From contig NZ_KI912598.1 of NCBI RefSeq assembly GCF_000519205.1, positions 386,390-450,389 on the forward strand: 64,000 nucleotides of DNA, in the 5' to 3' direction. The notes beneath the pieces were generated by a model. It made no database searches and was not told the DNA's origin. It worked only from the letters and a program-made list of their open reading frames with translations. Shown piece after piece: positions 26,063 to 38,243 of the stretch. Position numbers and translations under genes: made by a program. Origin of the DNA: Amycolatopsis taiwanensis DSM 45107. GTDB taxonomy: Bacteria > Actinomycetota > Actinomycetes > Mycobacteriales > Pseudonocardiaceae. Numbering within the stretch: the stretch's first letter is position 1; every line of letters begins with the position of its first letter.

Positions 26063-26899
26063 TCAGGACGGTATCGCCGCGAGCACGCGGTGTTCGCCGG
26101 TGTAGAGATTCATGCTGGCGCCGCGCAGGAAGCCGACCAGCGTGATGCCGTTCTCCTCGGCCAGTTCCACGGCGAGTGAAGACGGTGCGGATACCGCCGC
26201 GAGCAAGGGAACTCCGGCCATCGCGGCCTTCTGTACCAGTTCGAACGACGCACGCCCGGACACCAGCAGCCCGCTGTCGGCCAGCGGCACCCGGTTTTCC
26301 AGGAGAGCCCAGCCAAGTACCTTGTCGACCGCGTTGTGCCGCCCAACGTCCTCCCGTACGGCCAGCAGCGTGCCGTCGGAGCTGAACAGCGCCGCCGCGT
26401 GCAGACCACCGGTGCTGGCGAACACGCGTTGCTTGGCGCGAAGGGCATCCGGCAGCCCGGCGAGCACCTCCGGAGTCACCGCGAACGGGGATTTACCCGG
26501 CGGGAAGCGGGTTTTCAGCTTCACCGCGTCCAAGGCCGCCTTGCCGCACACACCGCACGACGACGTTGTGTAGAAGTTCCGCTCGACACCGGTGTCGGGC
26601 GGCGGGACGCCGTCGGCGAGCGCGATGTCCAGCACGTTGTAGGTGTTGCGGCCGGTGTCGTCCACGCTGTCGCAGTAACGAGCGCTGAAGACGTCGGCGG
26701 ACGAGCCGATCACGCCTTCGGAAAGCAGGAACCCGTGGGCCAGCTCGACGTCGTTGCCGGGCGTGCGCATGGTCACTGCCAGGGGCTTACCGCCGACGCG
26801 GAGCTCCAGCGGTTCCTCGGCGGCCAGGGAGTCCGACCGCCTACGCTGCCCCTCCGGGGACAGCATGCGGACCGGTCGCCGTACGGTCACTCGGCCCAT
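26063..26899 (-). CDS. fdhD: Formate dehydrogenase accessory sulfurtransferase FdhD
   Basis: A 278-aa cytosolic protein that transfers sulfur from a cysteine desulfurase to the molybdenum cofactor of formate dehydrogenase-type enzymes. The family's redox cysteines are in [16 protein letters not shown]. The nucleotide/cofactor-binding stretch [17 protein letters not shown] and the ending [13 protein letters not shown] are characteristic. Conservation with actinobacterial FdhD begins at MGRVTV, so ATG 26899 (GGGAG upstream) is preferred over ATG 26941. It is divergent from the OFA transporter. The likely client molybdoenzyme is encoded at 30157-32475. Confidence 0.93.
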   Translation of the reverse strand: MGRVTVRRPVRMLSPEGQRRRSDSLAAEEPLELRVGGKPLAVTMRTPGNDVELAHGFLLSEGVIGSSADVFSARYCDSVDDTGRNTYNVLDIALADGVPPPDTGVERNFYTTSSCGVCGKAALDAVKLKTRFPPGKSPFAVTPEVLAGLPDALRAKQRVFASTGGLHAAALFSSDGTLLAVREDVGRHNAVDKVLGWALLENRVPLADSGLLVSGRASFELVQKAAMAGVPLLAAVSAPSSLAVELAEENGITLVGFLRGASMNLYTGEHRVLAAIPS

Positions 26900-27015
26900 T
26901 GCCCTCAACTCCCGCCTCACGGGTCGATCAAGATTCGACATTCGGTTGCTGCGCCGACGCAGTTTTGGTATTAGATTGCACGCTCAACCACCGTCCAGGA
27001 TAGGGGAGCGTCACC

Positions 27016-28368
27016 GTGGCCGTCACCTTTCTTGACCGTGCTCGCACGGTTGCTCCGGTGAGCTGGAGTCGCTGGCTGATCCCGCCCGCGGCGCTGTCGG
27101 TACATCTCGCTATCGGTCAGGCATACGCCTGGAGCGTGTTCAAGACACCGCTGGAGAAGTCGATGGGCCTCTCCGGCACGGAGAGTTCGCTGCCGTTCCA
27201 GTTGGCCATCGTGATGCTCGGGCTGTCCGCGGCTCTGGGCGGCACGCTGGTCGAGCGCAAAGGCCCCCGATGGGCGATGTTCGTGTCGATGACCTGCTTC
27301 TCCACCGGGTTCCTGATCTCCGCGCTGGGGGCGGTGACCGCGCAGTTCTGGCTGATCGTGCTGGGCTACGGTCTCGTCGGCGGCGTCGGTCTCGGCATCG
27401 GCTACATCTCGCCGGTGTCCACCCTGATCAAGTGGTTCCCGGACCGGCCGGGCATGGCCACCGGCATCGCGATCATGGGCTTCGGCGGGGGAGCGCTGAT
27501 CGCCTCGCCGTGGTCGGCGCAGATGCTCCAGTCCTTCGGCAGCACGACGAACGGGATCGCCGGCGCTTTCCTCGTGCACGGCGTCGTCTACGCCGTCTTC
27601 ATGTCCCTTGGCGTGTTCCTGGTGCGGGTGCCGGCCGACGACTGGCGCCCGGCGGGCTTCCGGCCTCCGGCGACCACCAAGGCGATGGTCACCTCCGCGC
27701 AGGTGTCGGCGGCCAACGCGATCAAGACGCCGCAGTTCTGGCTCCTGTGGGTGGTGCTGTGCTTCAACGTCACCGCCGGCATCGGCATCCTGGAGAAGGC
27801 GGCGCCGATGATCACCGACTTCTTCCGCCAGACACCGGTTCCGGTGGGTACCGCGGCCGCCGCCGGGTTCGTCGCCCTGCTGTCGCTGACCAACATGCTG
27901 GGCCGGTTCGTCTGGTCGTCGGTGTCGGATCTGGTGGGACGCAAGAACATCTACCGGATCTATCTCGGCGTGGGCGCGCTGCTGTACCTGACGCTCGCGT
28001 TGACCGGGAACTCGTCGAAGGTCGTCGTCGTGCTGTGCGCGATGGTGATCCTTTCCTTCTACGGTGGTGGGTTCGCGACCGTGCCCGCGTACCTGAAGGA
28101 TCTGTTCGGCACGTTCCAGGTGGGCGCGATCCACGGCCGGCTGCTCACCGCCTGGTCGGTGGCGGGCGTGCTCGGCCCGGTGATCATCGACGGCATCGCC
28201 GACCAGCAGGCGGCCGCGGGCAAGCACGGTCCGGACCTTTACACCACCTCGTTCTACATCATGATCGCGCTGCTGGTGGTCGGCTTCGTCGCCAACGAAC
28301 TGGTGCGCCCCGTGCACAGCCGGTACCACGAGCCGGCTCCCGTGTCCGAAAAGGAGGAGGCCGCATGA
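27016..28368 (+). CDS. OFA-family MFS transporter (oxalate/formate antiporter-like)
   Basis: A 450-aa, 12-helix MFS permease of the oxalate:formate antiporter family. It has HLAIGQAYAWSVFKTPLE in helix 1, GIGYISPVSTLIKWFPDRPG after helix 4, and FGGGALIASPWSAQM, all strong family marks. Substrates of the family include oxalate, formate and other small carboxylates. GTG 27016 has AGGGGAG upstream. The stop overlaps the ATG of a 26-codon micro-ORF, and a 51-aa membrane protein follows, so it is the first gene of a three-ORF unit. Nearby fdhD and a formate-dehydrogenase-like gene support a formate-related role. Confidence 0.9.
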   Translation: MAVTFLDRARTVAPVSWSRWLIPPAALSVHLAIGQAYAWSVFKTPLEKSMGLSGTESSLPFQLAIVMLGLSAALGGTLVERKGPRWAMFVSMTCFSTGFLISALGAVTAQFWLIVLGYGLVGGVGLGIGYISPVSTLIKWFPDRPGMATGIAIMGFGGGALIASPWSAQMLQSFGSTTNGIAGAFLVHGVVYAVFMSLGVFLVRVPADDWRPAGFRPPATTKAMVTSAQVSAANAIKTPQFWLLWVVLCFNVTAGIGILEKAAPMITDFFRQTPVPVGTAAAAGFVALLSLTNMLGRFVWSSVSDLVGRKNIYRIYLGVGALLYLTLALTGNSSKVVVVLCAMVILSFYGGGFATVPAYLKDLFGTFQVGAIHGRLLTAWSVAGVLGPVIIDGIADQQAAAGKHGPDLYTTSFYIMIALLVVGFVANELVRPVHSRYHEPAPVSEKEEAA

Positions 28369-28445
28369 GTGAAAATTGCGAAGCCCGCTCATGCGGGCCG
28401 ACCGGGTGCGGGTGTCCCGCAAAACACAGGAGGCCGCATGAGTGA
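28365..28445 (+). CDS. 26-aa Cys-rich micro-ORF between OFA transporter and its small partner
   Basis: The ATG at 28365 overlaps the transporter stop (ATGA) and has a very strong Shine-Dalgarno, AAGGAGGAGG. The peptide MSENCEARSCGPTGCGCPAK (then HRRPHE) has four Cys in CxxxxCxxxxCxC spacing. The stop overlaps the start region of the next gene. An 18-bp direct repeat, AGGAGGCCGCATGAGTGA, occurs at both the micro-ORF start (28355-28372) and the next gene's start (28428-28445). It could be a real metal- or redox-binding peptide, a translational coupler, or a by-product of that duplication. No family is known to me. Confidence 0.4.
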   Translation: MSENCEARSCGPTGCGCPAKHRRPHE

Positions 28446-28593
28446 GCAGGTCGCGAGTCGCGGTGGCCAGGGCGACGACCAGGCCGTCCGGCGGCCGTGG
28501 TTGATGGCCCTGGCCTGGCTGTGGGTCGGCATCCCCTTCGCCTACGGGGTCTACCAGTTGATCCTCAAGGTTATCCAGCTTTTCGGCGGCTGA
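28438..28593 (+). CDS. MFS transporter small subunit (51 aa, OFA-associated)
   Basis: A single-pass membrane protein. A polar N-terminus of about 20 residues precedes PWLMALAWLWVGIPFAYGVY, then QLILKVIQLFGG. This matches the short proteins annotated as small subunits beside OFA-family transporters. AGGAGG lies 4 nt before the ATG. It probably associates with the transporter, although its mechanistic role is not established. Translational coupling through the overlapping micro-ORF would keep its dose tied to the transporter. Confidence 0.75.
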   Translation: MSEQVASRGGQGDDQAVRRPWLMALAWLWVGIPFAYGVYQLILKVIQLFGG

Positions 28594-28672
28594 GGGTTCC
28601 TTTCTGCTAGCATCGCCCGGATTGACCGGTTCGTAATAAGAACCACTGGTGGGACCAATCTGGAGGCCGTCC

Positions 28673-30156
28673 ATGGGCGGAAGCGCGACAGCGTTGCGCG
28701 TCGAAAACATCACTTCGCTGCCGCGCTTCGTGCTGCGCCCGGTCGGTGCCGTAGTACTGGTGCAGGCCATCATGCTGACGGCGCTGTCCGGGCGATACGG
28801 CTTCCATCGCGATGAGATGTACTTCGTCGCCTCCGGCGACCATCTCGCGTGGGGATATGTCGACAATCCGCCGATTACGCCATTTCTCGCGAAAGCCGCA
28901 ACCTTTTTCTTCGGGGACACGCCGATGGGGTTGCGCGTTGTCGCGACCCTCGCCGGCGTCCTGACCGTGATCGCCGCCGCGCTGATCGCGCGGGAACTCG
29001 GCGGTGGGGCGGCCGCGCAGGCCCTCGCCGGAGCCGCGACCGCGCTGTCCACCGAGGTGCTGGCCCTGTCGCACATGGTGTCCACGACGTCGGTGGACAC
29101 GGTGATGTGGGTGGTGCTCGGGCTGCTCACCGTGCGGTTGCTGCGCACCGGCGACGGCCGATGGTGGGTCGCGATCGGCGCGGCGGCCGGCGTCGGCATG
29201 GCCAACAAGTGGTTGGTGTTGCTACTGGTCGCGGCCATCGGCGTCGGGCTGCTCGCGACCGGGCCGCGCGCGGTGCTGCGGTCCGGCTGGCTTGCGCTGG
29301 GCGTGCTGGTCGCGCTGGTGCTGGTGGCGCCGCTGATCGTGTGGCAAGCCACGCACGGGTTCCCGATGCTGACCGTGGCGGGCGGGATCAGCGACAAGGA
29401 CGGCACCGAGAACCGCATCATGTTCGTGCCGATGCAAGTGGTCTACCTTTCGCCGGTGCTGGTGCCGGTGTGGTTGGCCGGGCTGGTACGGCTCTGGCGT
29501 GACCGCCGCTACCGCGCACTGGCGGTCAGTTACCCCCTGATTTGCGCGATCCTGCTGGTAATGGGCGGAAAACCCTACTACTCGGTGCCGTTGCTGGTGG
29601 TACTGATGGCAGCGGGAGCCGAGCCGGCCGTGCGGTGGCTGCGCACACGCGCGCGACGCGTTGCGGCTGCGGTGGCCGGCGTGGTGGCGGTCGTGATCTC
29701 CGTGTTGGTCGCGCTCCCGGTGTTGCCGCCCAGCGCGCTCGGCCCGGTGCTGGCGGTGAACAAGGAACAGGGCGAGCAGGTCGGCTGGCCGGAACTCGTC
29801 ACGACGATTTCCGGTGTGTGGCAACAGATTCCGGCGGAGCAGCGGGAAACCGCCGTGATCTTCACCGGCAACTACGGGCAGGCGTCCGCGATCAACGACT
29901 ACGGTGCCGATGCCGGCCTGCCCGGCGCGTACTCGGGGCACATGTCCTATGCGGACTGGGGGCCGCCGCCGGACGCCATGACCGGCCCGGTCGTTCTCGT
30001 CGGGCCGCATGGCGGCGGCCCGTTCGTCGGCTGCCGTCAGGCCGCCGTGAACGACAACGGTGCCGGTGTGGACAACGAAGAACAGGGCACCTGGATTTCG
30101 TTGTGCGACGGGACCACCGGGCCGTGGTCACAGATCTGGCCGCAGCTACGTCACTA

Positions 30157-30163
<7 letters not shown>
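28673..30163 (+). CDS. Glycosyltransferase family 39-type (ArnT/PMT-like) membrane protein
   Basis: A 496-aa integral membrane protein with about 11 helices. The first extracytoplasmic loop has SGRYGFHRDEMYFVASGDHL, with the acidic DE/RDE catalytic pattern of GT-C enzymes, and the next loop YVDNPPITPFLAKAATFFFG is the standard GT39 (PMT_2) signature. These enzymes move a sugar from a polyprenyl-phosphate donor to protein or lipid on the outer face. The acceptor is unknown. ATG 28673 has TGGAGG upstream. The 3' end overlaps the convergent molybdoenzyme gene by 7 bp. Confidence 0.85.
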
Positions 30164-32475
<2,312 letters not shown>

Positions 32476-32479
32476 GGCG

Positions 32480-33859
32480 CTATCGTGCCTGGCCAGCGGG
32501 CCTTTTGCGAGTGCCGAGTGCCCGGTCGGAGACGGTGACGGCCAACAGGAGCCCGCCGACGACGATCAGCACGAGGGCGAGCCGGTGCAGCCCCGCGGAG
32601 TCCGCATGCGGGCCGAAACACAGCGCTATCAGGGCGGATGCGGCGATGGCGCCGAGATATTGGGCCGTCCGGAACAGTCCGCTGGCGGTGCCCATCTGCT
32701 CGGCCGGGGCCTGTCCATACAGGGCAGTTTGATTCGTCACACTGGTCAGTCCCTGGCCCAAACCGAACACCGCGGCCAGCCCGACGAGCGCGGCGAGCGA
32801 GGTGCTCTCCCCGGCGAACAGCAGCAGTCCGGAGCCGATGAGCAGGGCGAGAGAGGTGGCGATCAGCCGGCCCTTGACGCGGGTCGGCTTCGCGGAGAAC
32901 GCCGCCGCGGCCACCGCCACCGCGGACATCGGCAGCAGCAGCGCACCGGCCCGCGACTCACTGAGCCGGCGAGCGGACTCCAGCCACTGCACGTATCCGT
33001 AGAGCACGGAATAGACGATCAGGAACGCCAGCGCCTGACGCAGGTAGGTACGCAGCAGCGGCCCGTTGCCTACCAGCATGCGCAGATCGATGAACGGCTT
33101 GCGGGAACGCAACTCCTTCCAGCAGAACCCCGCGCCCAGCACCGCCGACACGGCGAGCAGGTAGAGATTGCCGACGGCAGCGTTCATCACGAACATCAGC
33201 AGAGCCAGCAGCATCGCGGAGAACAGCAGAATGCCCACGACGTCGATCGGTTCGCGCTTGAGACCGCGCCGGTCGTCCTTCGGCACCCACAGCAGCGCCA
33301 GCACGAGCGACACCGCGGCCAGCGGGATGTTCACCGCGAAGATCGCCGGCCAGCCGGCGAGACCGATCAGCGCGCCACCGAGCGCCGGACCGATGACCAT
33401 GATCGTCTGCGCGGAGATCGCCAGCACGGAAAGGACCCCGCTCGGCACGCCCTGACCGGTCGCGTCGGCGCGTGCGCGCAGCACCGCCATGGCAGCCGGG
33501 AAGCCCGCGCAGGTGCCGATACCGAGCACCACGCGCACCGCGATCAGCCAGTCCAGGGAGAACGCGAACAGGCCCCCAACACCGGCGGCCATCACCAGTG
33601 CCGCGCCGCCGAGCAGCACGCGCCGCGCGCCGAAGCGGTCCACGAACAGCCCGACCACCGGTTGCCCGATCGCGGTGGCCAGGTAGAGCGAGGTGACCAG
33701 CCACGCGGTCCGTTCCGGTCCGGCGCCGAAGGCATGCCCGATCGGGATGAGCGCGACCGCGATCAGCGTCGAGTTGAAGGGGTTGAGTACCGCGCTGGCT
33801 ACCAGGGGAGTCACCAGCCGGGTGCCAATCCTCGCCCGGGTCTTCGTGGCCGTGCTCAA
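32480..33859 (-). CDS. MFS drug-efflux transporter (DHA-like)
   Basis: A 459-aa polytopic protein with 12-14 helices. The first helix segment VTPLVASAVLNPFNSTLIAV contains the family's NxT pattern, and LYLATAIGQPVVGLFVDRFGARRVLLGG is MFS motif A. The motif C-like region is IGPALGGALIGLAGWPAIF. These mark a drug:proton antiporter. The start is a TTG at 33859, 5 bp after the marR stop; no ATG/GTG gives a better N-terminus. It is sandwiched in a MarR-MFS-molybdoenzyme operon, so MarR ligand release probably induces both export and the oxidoreductase. Confidence 0.85.
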   Translation of the reverse strand: MSTATKTRARIGTRLVTPLVASAVLNPFNSTLIAVALIPIGHAFGAGPERTAWLVTSLYLATAIGQPVVGLFVDRFGARRVLLGGAALVMAAGVGGLFAFSLDWLIAVRVVLGIGTCAGFPAAMAVLRARADATGQGVPSGVLSVLAISAQTIMVIGPALGGALIGLAGWPAIFAVNIPLAAVSLVLALLWVPKDDRRGLKREPIDVVGILLFSAMLLALLMFVMNAAVGNLYLLAVSAVLGAGFCWKELRSRKPFIDLRMLVGNGPLLRTYLRQALAFLIVYSVLYGYVQWLESARRLSESRAGALLLPMSAVAVAAAAFSAKPTRVKGRLIATSLALLIGSGLLLFAGESTSLAALVGLAAVFGLGQGLTSVTNQTALYGQAPAEQMGTASGLFRTAQYLGAIAASALIALCFGPHADSAGLHRLALVLIVVGGLLLAVTVSDRALGTRKRPAGQAR

Positions 33860-33864
33860 CGGCG

Positions 33865-34305
33865 TCAGTCCTCACGCTGCGCCAGGCGGCGCAGCAGCGG
33901 CAGTGCTTCGGCGATCGTGCGGCGCTCGTCGTCGGTGAATCCGGTGGCCAGCGCCGCGGCGAGCCACTCCTCGCGGTGCTGGATCAGGCCGCGCACGGTC
34001 TTGCGTCCCACGTCGGACAGCGAGATCACGACTCGCCGCCCGTCATCGGGGTCACGCGTGCGGTCCAGGAGCCCGGCTTGGTCGAGCGCGGCCAGAGTCG
34101 CCGCCATCGACTGCTGCCGGACGCGCTCGGCGGCCGCGAGTTGGGCCTGGGTCGCCGGGCCCTCCCGGTCCAGCCGGGCCAGCACGGCCGACTGGGTGGG
34201 GGTCAGCACGCCGGCGTTGTCGACCTGACGCAGTCGCCGGCGCAGCTGGCCGACCAAGCCGCGCAGTTCGCCGGCAAGACGGGCGATCTCGTTCGGGACG
34301 GGCAT
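33865..34305 (-). CDS. MarR-family transcriptional regulator
   Basis: A 146-aa winged-helix repressor. The DNA-binding core reads LTPTQSAVLARLDREGPATQ, then AQLAAAERVRQQSMAATLAAL, and the wing is RDPDDGRRVVISLSDVGRKT, all textbook MarR. ATG 34305 is chosen because the TAGACT box 7 nt upstream suggests a leaderless transcript and conserved residues start soon after. It precedes the MFS gene by 5 bp and very likely regulates the operon and itself. The ligand is unknown. Confidence 0.9.
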   Translation of the reverse strand: MPVPNEIARLAGELRGLVGQLRRRLRQVDNAGVLTPTQSAVLARLDREGPATQAQLAAAERVRQQSMAATLAALDQAGLLDRTRDPDDGRRVVISLSDVGRKTVRGLIQHREEWLAAALATGFTDDERRTIAEALPLLRRLAQRED

Positions 34306-34312
34306 ATTGCAC

Positions 34313-34318
34313 AGTCTA
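34313..34318 (-). promoter_or_regulatory. -10 box of the marR operon, overlapping the upstream stop codon
   Basis: TAGACT on the minus strand, 7 nt before the ATG at 34305. Its TAG is also the stop codon of the upstream gene (34316-34318), a very compact arrangement. Confidence 0.5.
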
Positions 34319-35338
34319 GCCTGTTGAGGTTGGACTGTGTGGTTCACACCCGTCGTCGGTCGGCATGGGCTGGTCCAGGTCGTAGATCGCGGCCTCGTTC
34401 GTCGCTGGCGTGCCACCCGTGGTCGTCGCACGCTCGCTGATCCAGGGGGCGAGGTAACCGGCCCCGGCCGCGCGACAGGCGACCGGATACATCTCGCCGG
34501 AGTTCGGTCCGTAGGGGGCGGTCAGACCCGCGTCGCTCTTGACATACGGCGGGCTGGTGAAAATCGAGTAGTCCTCCTGGTGCCGCCAGAAGATGTCGAT
34601 GTCCGCGGGCGAGGTGACCGGGCCGTAGCTTCCCGGGTCGAACGCATACGCCACCACGTACTCGGCGTGCACGACCAGTTCGCCCTCCCCGCCGGGTCGC
34701 GCGGAGAGCCGGCCGGTGATCTTCGGTCCGGCGGGCAGGAGGTGGAAGCCGTCGGCGGCGAACGCGACGTAGGCGGAGAAGGTGTTCTTGCTTCGGTCGG
34801 CCAGGATCGGCCCGACGCGGTCGCGCTCACGCGAAGACAGCAGCGCCAGGTAGGCCGATGTGTCGTGGCCCTCCACCACCCGCCGGTCCACCTGCCCGGC
34901 GTTGATCGACTGTTTGACCTTGTCGTAGGCGCTTTGCACCTGGGCGGCCGAGAACGTGCCGATCTTCTCGGCCGCCGGCACGGTCAACCCGTCGACGCTG
35001 TCGGCCCACGACTGGGCCGGGGTGTTGTCGAATGGTCGCGCGAGGTCCACTCTCGCGATTTCCGGCAGCACGCTGGGCTTCGTGGTCGCCACGACGTCAC
35101 CAGGGGTCCCAGCCGCGCCGTTCGTCTCGTTGTGGTCGGTGGTCCGCCAGCGGTAGATGCCGAACCCGACGGCCAGCACGGCGACCAGCGCCGCGGCCGT
35201 CCAGGCCAGCCTCCTGCCCCGTCTGGCCCGCCGCCGCTTGGTGCGCAGTTCGACCCACGCCTCCTTCTCCGCGTGCCGTTGCCAGTCCGGGTCCATCAGG
35301 TCCGGGTGGTTTTCGATGCCGTTGTCGTTGTCTTCCAT
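34316..35338 (-). CDS. Single-pass membrane-anchored protein of unknown function (340 aa)
   Basis: The N-terminus has an acidic start ([20 protein letters not shown]), a basic cluster [12 protein letters not shown], and one transmembrane helix [20 protein letters not shown] at about residues 46-65. The rest, about 275 residues, is probably extracytoplasmic. The C-terminal half has [20 protein letters not shown] and a MYPVACRAA segment near the end. No catalytic motif is recognised. ATG 35338 is preferred over an in-frame upstream start since the basic-plus-TM architecture needs no more. It is divergent from valS and lies upstream of marR by 10 bp. Confidence 0.72.
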   Translation of the reverse strand: MEDNDNGIENHPDLMDPDWQRHAEKEAWVELRTKRRRARRGRRLAWTAAALVAVLAVGFGIYRWRTTDHNETNGAAGTPGDVVATTKPSVLPEIARVDLARPFDNTPAQSWADSVDGLTVPAAEKIGTFSAAQVQSAYDKVKQSINAGQVDRRVVEGHDTSAYLALLSSRERDRVGPILADRSKNTFSAYVAFAADGFHLLPAGPKITGRLSARPGGEGELVVHAEYVVAYAFDPGSYGPVTSPADIDIFWRHQEDYSIFTSPPYVKSDAGLTAPYGPNSGEMYPVACRAAGAGYLAPWISERATTTGGTPATNEAAIYDLDQPMPTDDGCEPHSPTSTG

Positions 35339-35445
35339 GCCCGATCGCGCCCTTCCCGTTCGTCGCAAGCGTCCCATCGGGCGCGGTTGTCGATCGTTAC
35401 TCGCTGCACGGGCAGTGCCGATGCATTCTGGGGACGACGGGTTCG

Positions 35446-35451
35446 TACACT
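35446..35451 (+). promoter_or_regulatory. valS: -10 box of valS (leaderless)
   Basis: TACACT ends 8 nt before the GTG at 35460, and no Shine-Dalgarno is present. This fits a leaderless mRNA and rules out an upstream T-box leader. Confidence 0.55.
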
Positions 35452-35459
35452 TACCTGCT

Positions 35460-38087
35460 GTGACGGAGAACCCTCTTGACCGGACGACCGACCTGCCGGG
35501 TGCCTGGAGCCCGGCCGACGAGGAAGCCGCGATTTACCAGCGCTGGGTAGACGCCGGCTACTTCACGGCGGACGTGGATTCGGACAAGCCTCCGTTCACG
35601 ATCGTGCTCCCGCCACCGAACGTCACCGGCAGCCTGCACATGGGGCACGCCCTCAACCACACACTGATGGACCTGATGACCCGGCGCCGCCGGATGCAGG
35701 GTTACGAGGTGCTGTGGCTGCCGGGCATGGACCACGCCGGGATCGCCACGCAGAACGTCGTCGAGCGCGAACTGGCCGGGGAGGGCGTCTCGCGCCACGA
35801 CCTCGGCCGTGAGCGGTTCGTCGAGCGGGTCTGGGAATGGAAGGCCGAGTACGGCGGCAGGATTCTCGGGCAGATGCGGCGGCTCGGCGACGGGGTCGAC
35901 TGGTCGCGCGAGCGGTTCACCATGGACGAGAACCTCTCCCGCGCGGTCCAGACCATGTTCAAGCGGCTTTATGACGAGGGCCTGATCTACCGCGCCGAAC
36001 GCATCATCAACTGGTGCCCGCGATGCCAGACCGCCCTGTCGGACATCGAGGTGGAGCACTCCGAAGACGAGGGCGAGCTGGTCTCGATCCGTTATGGCGA
36101 CGGGGAAAACTCCATCGTCGTGGCCACCACCCGGGCGGAGACGATGCTCGGCGACACCGCGGTCGCGGTGCACCCGGACGACGAGCGGTACGCGCATCTG
36201 ATCGGCACCGAGGTGGAGCTTCCGCTGACCGGGCGGAAGATTCCGATCGTGGCCGACTCCCACGTCGACCCGGAGTTCGGCACCGGCGCGGTCAAGGTGA
36301 CCCCGGCGCACGACCCGAACGACTTCGAGATCGGCCGTCGGCACGACCTGCCGATGCTGACGATCATGGACGAGCGCGCCACGATCACCACGCCCGGCCC
36401 GTTCGAGGGGCTGGACCGGTTCGAGGCCCGGCCCGCGATCGTGGCCGCGCTGCGCGAGCAGGGCCGGATCGTCGCGGAGAAGCGGCCGTACCTGCACGCG
36501 GTCGGGCACTGCTCCCGCTGCGACACGGTGGTCGAGCCGCGCCTTTCCCTGCAGTGGTGGGTCAAGGTCGAGCCGCTGGCCCGCGCCGCCGGGGACGCGG
36601 TGCGCGACGGTCGCACGCAGGTCCATCCGCCCGAGCTGGCGAAGCGTTATTTCGACTGGGTGGACAACCTGCACGACTGGACGATTTCGCGGCAGCTGTG
36701 GTGGGGCCACCGCATCCCGGTCTGGTACGGGCCGGACGGCGAGCTGGTGTGCGTCGGCCCGGACGAGGAGCCGCCGTCGGGCCCGGGATGGACGCAGGAC
36801 CCGGACGTCCTCGACACCTGGTTCTCCTCGGGCCTGTGGCCGTTCTCCACGCTGGGCTGGCCGGAGTCCACAAAGGACCTCGCCAGGTTCTATCCGACCA
36901 GCGTGCTGTCCACCGGCTACGACATCCTGTTCTTCTGGGTGGCCCGGATGATGATGCTGGGCCTGCACGCGATGGACGGCGTCCAACCGTTCGACCACGT
37001 CTACCTGCACGGCCTGATCCGCGACGCCAACGGCAAGAAGATGTCGAAGTCGCGGGGCAACGTGATCGACCCGCTGGAGTGGATGGATCGCTACGGCGCC
37101 GACGCCACCCGGTTCACCCTGGCCCGCGGCGCGAACCCGGGCGCGGACATGGCGCTGGCCGAGGAGTGGGCCGCCGGCTCGCGGAACTTCTGCACCAAGC
37201 TGTGGAACGCCACGCGATTCGCGCTGATGAACGGTGCCACCGTCGCCACCGGGCTGCCGCCCGCCGCCGAGTTGACCGAGGCCGACCGGTGGATCCTCGG
37301 CCGGCTGGCCGAGGTGGTGGCCGAGACCGACGGCCTGCTGGAGGACTTCCAGTTCGCCAAGGCCGTCGACGCGCTTTACCACTTCACCTGGGACGAGCTG
37401 TGCGACTGGTACCTGGAGCTGGCGAAGGTCCAGCTGGCCGATGCCGGCCGCGCACCGGCGACCCGGGCGGTGCTGGGTCACGTGCTGGAGGTGGTCCTTC
37501 GGCTGCTGCACCCGGTGATCCCGTTCGTCACGGAACGCTTGTGGACCGCGCTGACCGGCCGTGAGTCGATCGTCATCGCCGACTGGCCGGCGGCGGACGC
37601 CTCCTTCACCGATCCGGTCGCCCTGGGACGCATCGAGGACCTGCAGAAGCTGATCAGCGAGGTCCGCCGGTTCCGCTCGGACCAGGGGCTCAAGCCAGGA
37701 CAGCGGGTCGCCGCCCAGGTGGCCGGCCCGGGCTTCGCCGCGATCGCCGGTCACGAGGGCAGCCTCCGGACGCTGGCCCGGCTCACCGAACCCGGCGACG
37801 GGTTCACCGCGAGCGCCACCGTCGAGGTCGCGTTGTCCGGCGGGCTGGCGCGGGTCGCCCTCGACCTGTCGGGCGCGGTGGACGTCGCGGCCGAGCGCAA
37901 GCGCCTGCAGAAGGACCTGGCCGTGGCGCAGAAGGAGCTCAAGCAGACCGAGGCCAAGCTCGGCAACGAGGCGTTCCTCGCCAAGGCACCGGCCGACGTG
38001 GTGGACAAGATCCGCGCCCGCCGGGAGGTCGCCGCCGCCGACCTCGACCGCATCAGCGCCCGCCTGGACGAACTGCCGGTAATGTAG
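35460..38087 (+). CDS. valS: Valine-tRNA ligase, canonical bacterial type
   Basis: An 875-aa class I aminoacyl-tRNA synthetase that charges tRNA-Val in the cytosol. Signature motifs are [12 protein letters not shown] (HIGH) near residue 57 and KKMSKSRGN (KMSKS) near 525. The editing (CP1) domain has [20 protein letters not shown] and [16 protein letters not shown], which clear mischarged Thr. The C-terminus has the coiled-coil tRNA arm ([20 protein letters not shown]). It is of usual bacterial length. A strong terminator follows at 38087-38115. In many actinobacteria folC follows directly; here a second valS and accessory genes intervene. Confidence 0.97.
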   Translation: MTENPLDRTTDLPGAWSPADEEAAIYQRWVDAGYFTADVDSDKPPFTIVLPPPNVTGSLHMGHALNHTLMDLMTRRRRMQGYEVLWLPGMDHAGIATQNVVERELAGEGVSRHDLGRERFVERVWEWKAEYGGRILGQMRRLGDGVDWSRERFTMDENLSRAVQTMFKRLYDEGLIYRAERIINWCPRCQTALSDIEVEHSEDEGELVSIRYGDGENSIVVATTRAETMLGDTAVAVHPDDERYAHLIGTEVELPLTGRKIPIVADSHVDPEFGTGAVKVTPAHDPNDFEIGRRHDLPMLTIMDERATITTPGPFEGLDRFEARPAIVAALREQGRIVAEKRPYLHAVGHCSRCDTVVEPRLSLQWWVKVEPLARAAGDAVRDGRTQVHPPELAKRYFDWVDNLHDWTISRQLWWGHRIPVWYGPDGELVCVGPDEEPPSGPGWTQDPDVLDTWFSSGLWPFSTLGWPESTKDLARFYPTSVLSTGYDILFFWVARMMMLGLHAMDGVQPFDHVYLHGLIRDANGKKMSKSRGNVIDPLEWMDRYGADATRFTLARGANPGADMALAEEWAAGSRNFCTKLWNATRFALMNGATVATGLPPAAELTEADRWILGRLAEVVAETDGLLEDFQFAKAVDALYHFTWDELCDWYLELAKVQLADAGRAPATRAVLGHVLEVVLRLLHPVIPFVTERLWTALTGRESIVIADWPAADASFTDPVALGRIEDLQKLISEVRRFRSDQGLKPGQRVAAQVAGPGFAAIAGHEGSLRTLARLTEPGDGFTASATVEVALSGGLARVALDLSGAVDVAAERKRLQKDLAVAQKELKQTEAKLGNEAFLAKAPADVVDKIRARREVAAADLDRISARLDELPVM

Positions 38088-38115
38088 GCGGCCTCGGGTG
38101 TTCCCGAGCGCCGCC
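38087..38115 (+). terminator. Terminator hairpin of valS
   Basis: GGCGGCCTCGGG (38087-38098) pairs with CCCGAG-C-GCCGCC (38103-38115) around a TGTT loop, with only a one-base bulge. It is followed by TCTTC. It starts at the last base of the valS stop codon. Confidence 0.75.
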
Positions 38116-38243
38116 TCTTCGACAGTGTTTCAAAGTGCGCGCGGCCTTCGGCACGCGCGCCCGTGGTTACCTCGGGCGGAAACACGGAGTTTGAGACGCA
38201 CTCCGGTTCGACCGAACAGTCGTCAAGGTGAGGCAGGGAGCCG

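Noticed and set aside
26971-29421. 816-aa minus-strand open frame across the OFA and GT39 genes
   Set aside because: It is the antisense of two well-supported genes, with a low-complexity His/Arg/Gln-rich translation typical of GC-rich shadow frames.
35339-35459. T-box leader for valS
   Set aside because: Only 121 bp between divergent starts, a leaderless -10, and no T-box core sequence or specifier structure.
35451-37754. 767-aa minus-strand open frame over valS
   Set aside because: Antisense of a certain housekeeping gene, with a biased composition and no family match.
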